DNA from: Candidatus Brachybacter algidus
GTDB taxonomy: Bacteria > Bacteroidota > Bacteroidia > Chitinophagales > Saprospiraceae
NCBI GenBank assembly: GCA_016711705.1
Contig: JADJSK010000001.1
Location: forward strand, 558,001-622,000
Length of the DNA stretch: 64,000 nt
Direction of reading: 5' to 3'
Positions 19,495-29,900 of this stretch are shown here, piece by piece (the first letter of the stretch is position 1; each line of letters opens with the position of its first letter). The notes beneath the pieces were generated by a model. That model was not told the origin of the DNA. It ran no database searches and was given only the letters and a program-made list of their open reading frames with translations. The position numbers were made by a program, and so were the translations under genes.

Positions 19495-20492
19495 TTTCGA
19501 TAATTGTATGAATTTAGTTCAATATATAATTGCTCCCAAAACTTGAAAACAAGTATCATATTGGCCGATTATTTTAATAAATTAATTGTTGAAATAATAC
19601 TAAAAACAAGAATATTCTCTCCTATTTATTAATAATTTTCTTAATATAACTAGCTAAATATTACATATTTATATAAATTATTAAAAAATAAATATGTCAA
19701 TTTATATCTTTTCTTTTTTCAATAAATTTGAAATATTTTATCACAATTCAAGAAAATAAAGAAAATTTATTCCAAAAATGACTCTTTTTTTTTCATTTTT
19801 ATTTGGGTTATAAATCACTTTACGCATTAGATAATATATATTATATATACGATATATTAGTTAATATTCAATAATTATATAAATATTATAGATATTGATA
19901 AATAATAATTATTAAAATATGTAAATTCTTTTAAAATAAATTTGATTCTTTGGCACGGTTTTTGTGTATATTATTTACATTTGCGCTCAAGATTTTTTAG
20001 CACACACTGAACTTTCAAAATCGATCTTAATCTACTTTCAAAAAGTTGATATGAGTTTAAGACATTTTTAATCTTTTTTATTTGGAACTTGACCATTTAT
20101 TTGAATTTAATAAATTTGAAATATTATCGGTTTTTTTCCATAATTGGTTACGTCAATTATTTAAACTATTACGTAAGTATAGTTTAATGTCTGACGAGTA
20201 TTACCATGTAAAGTTTCTGTTGTGTTAAAGATTTTTATTTAACCATATTTAACACACACACATTGAAGAAACTATTTAAAAACATTTTCAGGAACACATC
20301 ATAATCCTATTGGAATCATTTCTCCAATTTTAGCACCATTGACTAAAGTTGTCAGTTCCTCCAATCCAGATAATTTAATTTTGTGAATTTGTAGTTTTCA
20401 TGATTTATCATGTGACTAATAGTCATTTCTATGTCTAATACTTTCGAACGCAGATATTAACTAATTTTTTTTATTATAAAACCATATTTAAC
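19495..20492 (+). other. AT-rich leader without recognisable gene
   Basis: This region of about 1 kb is visibly richer in A/T than its surroundings, with long runs of TATA-like sequence around 19830-19920. No coding frame, tRNA or known riboswitch was recognised. A good promoter lies at 19949-19983, so about 500 bases may be the untranslated leader of the secreted protein genes downstream. Confidence 0.55.
19949..19983 (+). promoter_or_regulatory. Predicted promoter for the giant secreted protein operon
   Basis: TTTG (19949-19952), a 23-base spacer and TACATTTG (19976-19983) match the Bacteroidota vegetative promoter. Transcription would begin near 19990, about 500 bases before the first start codon. 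Confidence 0.55.
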
Positions 20493-20493
20493 A
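20241..20493 (+). repeat. 14-bp direct repeat AACCATATTTAACA in the leader
   Basis: The motif occurs at 20241-20254 and again at 20480-20493, where its last A is the first base of the ATG of the next gene. The two copies are 239 bases apart. They may be a duplicated translation-start region or regulatory site; chance is less likely at this length, though AT bias weakens the argument. Confidence 0.5.
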
Positions 20494-20984
20494 TGAAGTA
20501 TTTAACCTTTCTATTATTCCTTTTAGGGGGATTCCTCAATCACGTCGAGGGTCAAACTATACAGGATTATGGTACTTATGTATCATCATTAATGAATTCT
20601 GGAGATCCTAATCAAATATTAGAAGGACAGAGAGTTCAAAACTACTCTACGGGCCTTTATCCATCTACTTATTTTAGTGAAAAAGGTATTAACACTGTGG
20701 GAGCGAAGAGAAGTAAAAAACTCATTTCTGATATTGGGTCTTTGGATCTTACAGGTTATGATGATGCAACTATGCAAGATGTTGAAATGATCGTTGTTTT
20801 AGTACGTAAAGCAGATCAGATTGGTAGTGGCCAGATATCACAAGAATTAAGATCTAAAATGCCTAATTTGAAAAATATAGTCATTATAGCTGAATTCCCC
20901 TCTGTACCAAGCCAATTTACGACAATACTTCCACCAGCTTCAAGTGGATATGTAGCCCTTCACAAAGTATCAATCACCGAATAA
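20493..20984 (+). CDS. Small secreted protein of unknown function
   Basis: This 163-residue protein has a signal peptide (MKYLTFLLFLLGGFLNHVEG) and a mature part with mixed alpha/beta character containing MIVVLVRKAD and NIVIIAEFPSVPS. No family is recognised and there is no sorting domain. It ends 10 bases before the 3343-residue secreted protein and shares its predicted promoter. It could be a partner, chaperone or surface component of that protein; this rests on position alone. Confidence 0.75.
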   Translation: MKYLTFLLFLLGGFLNHVEGQTIQDYGTYVSSLMNSGDPNQILEGQRVQNYSTGLYPSTYFSEKGINTVGAKRSKKLISDIGSLDLTGYDDATMQDVEMIVVLVRKADQIGSGQISQELRSKMPNLKNIVIIAEFPSVPSQFTTILPPASSGYVALHKVSITE

Positions 20985-20994
20985 TATCAATGAA

Positions 20995-23900
20995 ATGAAA
21001 AAATTTACACACATTTTAGAAAATAACAAATTGTTCAGAAATCTCATTCTGGCAATTTTTGCGTTAGCACTGACAATCCCCAGTGCTCAAAGTCAGTTAT
21101 TGGTGGATTTCACCAAAGTACCTGATCAAATATTTAGTATCAAAGGAGATTATACGATGCTTGGTAATACAAGTTTAATTCGTGTCAATTATTCTGATGA
21201 TGGACAAAACGGTAATAATGATATGGGTTATGTTGACATCGATGGCGATGCAGATACCTGGAACTCATCAACTGCGGCGTTTGATTATTCAGTTCAAGCT
21301 GGAGCGGATCCTAATTGTACGAAAATTTTATATGCAGGTCTGTATTGGACTGGTAGAGCAAACAATGGCGGTGTCGCAGGTAATACTGTAGATGCCACCA
21401 GAACGGTCAATGGCGTTGTCCAAAACAGGACTTTTACTAAGAATCAAATTAAGTTTAAGGCTGCAGGGGATTCTTACCAAACTATTGATGGTGGTTTTAT
21501 TTATAACCCACCAGTAGATTACTACCAGATTTATTCATGTTATGCTGATGTAACAGAATATGTTAAGGCACATGGAACAGGCAACTATACTGCTGCAGAC
21601 ATGGCTTTGGTTCAAGGAAATGCTGACGGTGTTGGTTATTTTGGATGCTGGTCTTTAGTTGTAGTTTATGAGAACTCAAAAATGAAAGATAGAGATATTT
21701 CTATTTTTCAAGGACATGCATTTAACTCAAATTCAAATATAGTCGATATTCCTGTTACAGGTTTTCAGGCTGTTCAAAGTGGTGATGTTAATGTAAAAAT
21801 TGGTTTCTTAGCAGGTGAAGGTGATAGAGAATTGACAGGTGATTATGCTAAGATTAAACAATTAAATACAAATAATTATATAAGCTTAGTTCACAGTACT
21901 AACGCAACTAATAATTTTTTCAACTCGTCTATAAATACCGGAGGGAACTATAGATTGCCTCAATATTTAAATAACAATGGTATTGACATAGCCATGTTCA
22001 ATCTTGATAATGGTAATGATAACGACCCTAATACTCCTGCTGTAAACAGTGTAATTGCGAACGGGCAAACAAGTACAGTCATCAGAGTCGGAACAACAAG
22101 TGATGTATATACACTTTCAGTCCTTGTTTTTGGCGTAGATGCTTATAAACCAGAAACTGATGAAATTATTACGTTAACTGCTATTAATGGGGTTGCACCT
22201 GTCTTACCATATACATGCACCCCAGGACAAGAATTGTCATACAAAGTTGAAATTAAAAACAAAGGTTCTGAACCTATTAAGCTTTATAAGCTTTCAGTTC
22301 CAATTCCTTCTAATGCAGATTTTGTGCCAGGTAGTGTTACTAAGACATTACACCCTTTAGTTACAAGTACCAATACTCCGCTTCCTGTTTATAATAGTGT
22401 TACTAGGAGCTTAGATTGGGACTTTGGAAATCTTCCTTTACATCCAACTGATTTAAACACAATCCTTGCATCATATACTTTCAAACTTAAAGCTACAACA
22501 AATTGCTTTTTGTTAAGTGGTTCAGGTTGTAATCAAAACATTCCTGTAACAGGTGTAGCTAATGGAACAGGTGTAATAACAAATACTAACATTGTAAACC
22601 AATCTTACATTTTGGGCTATAATGCTAGTGGTCCATGTTCAGAAGAAGTTATAAATGGTATTATCAATGTTGCTATCAATGGAAATGCATATGTTGGAGC
22701 CAATTGTGATCTTGAAACTCAGGATGGCATTTTGAATCTCGATATACCTGCCAGCGGTTCAGGTTATGCTATATCTAATATATCAGTTCTATATCCTCCG
22801 GGAACAAAATTCTATAGTGCATATCCTGTAGTTGCTGGTACTATTGAATATACAGCCGGCAATCCTTTTCCAGCTGTTGATGGTACTGTTAAAACATATT
22901 ATGCTGTGCCTCCGGGTAACAACTCATGCGGTCTTAAAATTATTTTGACATGTAGCAATAATTGCGCATTCACTGTGACTTGCGGAAATCAGCCTCCTTC
23001 AACTAATTATAGTTGTTCGTTACCGATTCCTGCTGCAGTGACTACAATCGCAGCTTTTAAAACTACTTTTGGGGCTACTATTGGAAGTAATCCATGTTTT
23101 ACTGTTAAAATGCAAGTTATTGAAGATGCAAGTTTCAACCCTTGCACTTCAAATGGATACACCAGAACTTATAAGATTTACCAAGATACAAATGGTGACA
23201 ACATGCCTAGCGCAGGAGAATTATTTGTTGATTGTACGAAAACTTATATCTGGAATAAAGATAATACTAAGCCTGTATACTCTTGCGATCCTGCTGTGCC
23301 AATTTTCGTAGGGTGCAAGTCAGGTACACCGACTGCGGCGGATGCAATTACAGCAGCCGGATTCTCTGATAATTGCGGGGCACCAACAGTAACAGCAGTT
23401 GCAGGTGCCACCTCTTCTGGTACTGGTTGTAATAAGTTCCAAATTTGGACAGTTTCAGCTATTGATGCTTGTGGAAACAACGCTTCAGTAGTTATTACAT
23501 TAAAATATTATAATGATAGTGTAAAACCAGTATTTACTAATGGTTGTGCAAATTCACTGATAATTTTACCTTGTAATTCAACACCGACAGATGCTATGGC
23601 ATATGCGGCGGTAGGAGCTGCTACGGATGATTGTGGAACACCAACCATGTCAATAACAAGTACAACACCAGGTAATACTTGTACTAAAACAAAAGTTTAT
23701 ACCGTAAGAGCAACAGATGCTTGTGGTAATTTTGCCACGTGCGATGTTACATACAGATGGAAGTCTGACGTAACTAATCCTGTATTCTCAAGTTGTCCGA
23801 ATGGCATACAAATATTACCAGGTACAACGCCACCAACTATGGCTGATGCTATTGCAAAAGCTGGTAATGTGACAGACAATTGTGGTGCCGTAGTAATGAC

Positions 23901-26900
23901 TGCATCTTTTGCCCCAGCTACCGGTACTTCTTGTAATATGCAACAAATATGGACTGTGACTGCAACAGATTCTTGTGGTAACTTTGCTAATTACGCAGTT
24001 ACAATTGGATGGGGATCTGACCCTTTAGCACCAATATTCGCTGGAGGATCAAGTAAAAACAAAAATTTAGGTTGTAATCCTCCTGCCATCACTGCTGCAA
24101 TCGCAATTGCTGAAGCTGGTTCAGTAACTGATAATTCAGGTGCATCTCCAATGTTATCAGCAAGTGGCGGAACTGTTGGAGGAACAGCTTGCGCAAGAAC
24201 ACAACAATGGACTGTAACTGCAACTGATGGTTGTGGCAATTCTGCCAGTTTTGTAATCAACTATTCATGGAAAGAAGATCTTATAGCTCCAACTTTTGCG
24301 AATGTAACTGATACTACAAAAACTAATCTTGGATGTTTAGGTGTTGGCGGTGCTACAGTAGCTCAAGCAAAAGCTGCTGCAGGTGCAGTAACTGATAACT
24401 GTTCTTCAAGTGGAAATATTACTGTTACTGCAGTTGGTGGACCGATCACAGGTGAGTGTCATAAAGTGCAAACTTGGACAGTTACTGCTACTGATGAGTG
24501 TGGTAATGTTAAAATTAAATTGGTTGATTTAAAATGGTCATTCGACGATCAAAATCCGGTATTTGAGCATTGCCCGGTAGGTATTATAGATTTAGGATGT
24601 AATCCTGTAAATCTACCTACAGGAGCTGGATTGCAAGATTCAGTAAGCATACTTCCTGATAATTGTGGTCAAGTATCAATTGTTGTTACTGCAGGACCTA
24701 TCACAGGAACATGCAATAAAATGCAAACGTTTACTGTTACTGCAAAAGACAACTGTAATAATATCGCTACTTGTAGCATTACTTATAAATGGAAATCAGA
24801 TCTACAACCTCCAATGTTTGCAAGTTGTCCATCGAATCCAATAGTATTGGCTCCAGGGCAGCAACCAACACCAGCAATGGCGCAGGACGCAGTCGGTGCC
24901 ATTACTGACAATTGCACATCTACTAATAATCTTGTAATAACGGTTACGTTAGAGGTTCTTACAGGTGATTGTGGTGAAGTCAAAAAATATACTGTAAAAG
25001 CAGTTGATGAATGCGGCAACATGAATTCATGTGTTGTGACATATACACAAACTGGAAGTACTGAACCTCCTGTATTCACAAATCCTCCAGCAGGGCCTAT
25101 TAACTTAGGTTGCAATCCTTCTACCCTTCCGAACGCAGCAATGGCAATTTTGAATGCTGGACCTGTGACTGATGATATCAGAGTTCAAGATGTAGTAGCG
25201 ACCGCAGGTCAAATAACTGGTACATGTGTAAAAACACAGAATTTTACAGTAACTGCATCTGATGATTGTGGTAATATGACTCCAATTACAGTGACCTTTA
25301 CCTGGAAATCTGACACACAGAAGCCAGTTTTCGCTAATTGTCCTCCCGCAGCTATTTTGGTGACCAATATGAATTTAATAAATGATGCATATGCGATTGC
25401 TCAAGCTGGAACTCCAACAGACAATTGCAATATTGCTTCGATCACAGCTAGTCATACTAGTTCAGATGGTCCTTGCGGTCCGACATTAATTTACCAAATT
25501 TTAGCAACAGATGATTGTGGTAATACAGCAACTTGTAATGTGGTTTTCAAAACTAACAATGGTTCTAATCCTCCTACATTCTCTAACTGCCCTTCAGCTC
25601 CAATCTATTTGGGTTGTAATCCACAAAACCTTCCGACTGAGGGTGCTGTAGCGGAAGGTGCAGGTAACCCTGAAGATGATGGTGAAGTTATTTTCGTTGG
25701 TGTTGAGGCTGGACCGATCACTGGAGATTGTAACAAAACTCAAGTATTCACTGTAACTGCTATTGATGATTGTGGTAATTCTGGATATTGTATTATTACT
25801 TATAAATGGAAAGTAGATACTGATAAACCTACATTCCCAGAAATTCCTTTGACTCCTGTAAATTTGGGTTGTAACCCGGCTACATTGCCTACACCTGCAT
25901 CAGCTATTGCAGCTGCTGGTAACATTGCAGATAATTGTGACATCGACAATGTAACAGCTGTCGGTGGTAACATAACCGGAACTTGCCTTCAAACGCAAAC
26001 TTTCGTAATCACAGCAATTGATAAATGTGGTAATTCTGCGCAGGCTTCCTTAACATTCGTTTGGAAAAATGATACTAGAGCTCCTACGTTTGCAAACTGT
26101 ACCGGAATTCCAATTAATCTTGGATGTAACCCTGCTGTGTTGCCAACGAAAGAAATGGCTTTAATACAAGCAGGTGCTACAGGTGATGATTGCGCTATTG
26201 ATACTGTTATCTCAGTAGCTGGTCAAATCACAGGGACTTGCACAAAATCACAAATATTTTTGGTAACGGCATATGATGAATGCGGAAATACAACCGAATG
26301 CAGTGTAACATATACTTGGAAAGCTGACACACAGTCTCCGGTATTTGTAGCTTGTTCAAGTGCTCCTATTAATTTGGGATGTAACCCTACATTATTGCCG
26401 AATTCCGAAAATGCAATACTTGCAGCAGGTGCTACTACTGATAATTGTGGTGGAAATATTTCTGTAACTGCTACGCCTGGAACTATATCAGGAGATTGTG
26501 TTAAATCTCAAACTTTCACCGTAACAGCAATGGATGAATGTGGTAATTTTTCAAATTGTTTCGTAGTGTATAATTGGTCGACTGATAACACACCACCAGT
26601 TATAACTTGTCCATCTGCTATAAGCAATCTTAAATGCGCTTCAGAACTTCCTGCAGCTTATGTTAACCTTGCTGCATTCACTGCAGCTGGTGGTTCAGTT
26701 TCTGATGGCTGTTCAGCTAATCCAACTTTTAGCTTGTTTAGTGAAGTAATTACGCCTGGTTCATGTGTAAATAAATTTACAGTGACTAGGGTTTATAAGG
26801 TTGTTGATGCTTGTGGCAATTCTGCAACTTGCACTCAAATAATTACTGTCAATGATAATGTACCGCCTGTCATCACTTGTCCTGCTCCTATAAATGTAGC

Positions 26901-29900
26901 ATGTGCCGGTGATGTTCCTGCTGCGAATCCACAAGGAATCGTTGCGACGGATAACTGCACAGGTACAGTATTAGTGACATTTGTAAATGATGTGATAAGC
27001 AATCAAAGTTGTGCAAATAAGTACACAATTACCAGAACATACTTGGCAACTGATGTTTGTGGCAATTCAACGACTTGTACACAGACAATTACTGTCAATG
27101 ATAATGTTCCACCTGCTATTTCTTGTCCTCCTTCTATTAGTGGACTTGAATGCGCTGTCGCTGCTCCTGCGCCATATGCCAATGCTGCTCAATTCGTAGC
27201 TGCTGGTGGTACAATCAGTGACAATTGTGTTGGTACTATAATTGTTTCAATGACCAATGAAGTTTCGGCTCCAGGAATTTGTGCTAACAGCTTTATTTTG
27301 TCTAGAACTTATACTGCGACTGATGTGTGTGGTAATTTTGCATCATGTGTCCAAACTATTACAGTAGCGGATATGACGCCTCCAACTATTACATGTCCTG
27401 CCAATCTTAATTTAACTTGTTCTACAGAAGTTCCTGCTGCTAACATAGCTTCAGTAATTACTTCAGATAATTGTGCAGGAATAATTACAGTAACTGTCGC
27501 AGAGGATGTAGTCTCGAATCAAACATGTTTGAATAAGTTTACAATCAATCGTACTTATACAGCTACTGATGCATGTGGTAATGCATCTAGCTGCACTCAA
27601 GTAATAGTAGTAAATGACAACATACCTCCGGTTATGACTTGTCCTAATGATCTTCTACTGGAATGTGCTACTGAAGTACCTGCTCCAAATGTTCAATTAG
27701 TTCAAGCTTCTGACAATTGTGTTGGAACGGTAGTAGTTACTCATGTTGGTGATGTTATAGTAGACCAGGCTTGTGCCAATCAATTTACCATTGAAAGGAC
27801 CTATAAGGCAACAGACGTATGTGGTAATTTCACTACTTGTACTCAGTACATTAATGTAGCAGATATTACTCCTCCTACGATTACTTGTCCGCCAAATATT
27901 ACTGTGACGTGCGGTTCTGATGTACCTGTTCCTAGCATATCTTCAGTGTTGACTACTGACAATTGCGTAGGTGTAATAACTGTTGCATTCATAAGTGATG
28001 AAATAGTTGATCAGATCTGTGAGAACAGATACAAAGTCATTAGAACTTATAGCGCTACTGATGTCTGTGGTAATACTTCCACATGCAGTCAGACTATAAC
28101 AGTGTATGATGATGTAGCTCCATTAATTTCAATTCTAGATCCAATATTTGCTGATGTAGAAAATGGTGGAACTATTACTTTGCAATGTCGCGCTTTGATT
28201 GAAGGATGGGAATTACCATCGTTAACGTCAAATGAAATTTCTTCACAAGATAATTGTGGCGGTTCAATCATATCTATGAATCAAACAGTTACAAATGGTT
28301 CATGTGAAGAAGATGGTTACTTTAAAAGTATTTTTGTTGAAATATTAGCGACAGATTTCTGTGATAACCAATCTTCATTTAGTTTTACAATTCATATTGT
28401 TGATGAAATACCTCCGGTTTTCACTGTTTTACCTCAAGATGTAACAGTATCATGTGCTAATTCTAACCTAACATATGATGTACAGGCTACCGATGAATGT
28501 GAATGTGCAAACATTAGTTTCGTTGATAACATCATCAATGGTGCATGTGCAGGAAGTTATACTATAAAAAGAGTATATACAGCTAAAGACTGCTGTGGTA
28601 ATATGTCCTTCCATACACAAACTATTAATGTAGTGGACGATACTCCACCAGTATTAATACCAACATTTAGTGTTTTGGCTAATATAGCACAAGGTGATAC
28701 TTTGACTTCTTATTGTGGTCAACAAGAATTACCTGAATGGTTATCATTACCAGCTGATCAGTTAATTGGTATGTCAGATGGATGTTCAGCTGCTACTTCT
28801 ATGGGTTTTGATATCAAAGAATCTAATGAAAATGCATGTTGGTTATATGGTTATTCAAAACTATATACAATCACATACTCTGCAATGGATGCTTGTCAGA
28901 ATCAAGCTCAATTTATTTTCTACATCAAAGTAGTAGATACAATTGCACCGAAATTGATCAGCATTAAAGAGTTCATATGTGATGATGACAAGAGCTGGCC
29001 GGTAGCGATCGATGGTTGTTCTCAATTAACTTACGATTATACCGATGCTCCTGTTGCAAACGAATGTAATAATGGAACTAACTATATCAGAACATGGACC
29101 ATTAATGATGCATGTCAAAATACAACTTATGCTACTCAATATGTATTGACAAATGATTATGTGGCCCCTAAACTGGATTTCATAAATCCTGATTATGCTA
29201 ATGTAAGCAATGGTGATACTATTTCTGTAGAATGCAGCAAGTGGAATGATGTTAGCAAAGCTACTGCCTTGACTTGGATAGAATCTAAAGATGATTGTGA
29301 CTTTTTAACTGTAGATTTCAAATCTTCAAGAAAGCAAGGAAATTGTGCTTCTGATGGGTACAAATCATTGATAGCTTATGATTGGACTGCTATTGACTTC
29401 TGTGGAAATGAATCAGAATTTAAAGTTTACTTTAAACTTTCTGATAATACTCCTCCAGTATTTAATACAAACGCTCCTATGATCTCTGTGGATTGTGAAA
29501 ACAATATTCCTCAGGTAAAAGCAACAGATGATTGTTCAAATGTAACTTTGAAAGTAGTTCGAAATAAATTTGAATTAGGTTGTCCAAACAACTTCACGTT
29601 GGAAGAAACCTATACCGCGACAGATGCTTGTAATAATGTAAGTACTTTCTCAAGAATTGTTAATGTAGTAGATACAACTGGACCAATTATTTATGTTCCT
29701 GATGCTGTATGCGTTTCTGATCTTGGAAGTCTGACTCCTATTGCTATGGATTATTGTACCAACAAACCGGTTCAGTTAAGCATTAAGATTGACAACACTA
29801 CGATCAATTGTAATAATTCTCAGTATTATACCATCACTTATTCTGCATCTGATTATTGTGGTAACACAACTACTAAGGTTCAGAAAGTGATTCTTAATGA

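Noticed and set aside
23244..25115. Several reverse-strand open frames inside the giant gene
   Set aside because: They arise from the repetitive codon pattern of the Cys-rich repeats and match nothing.
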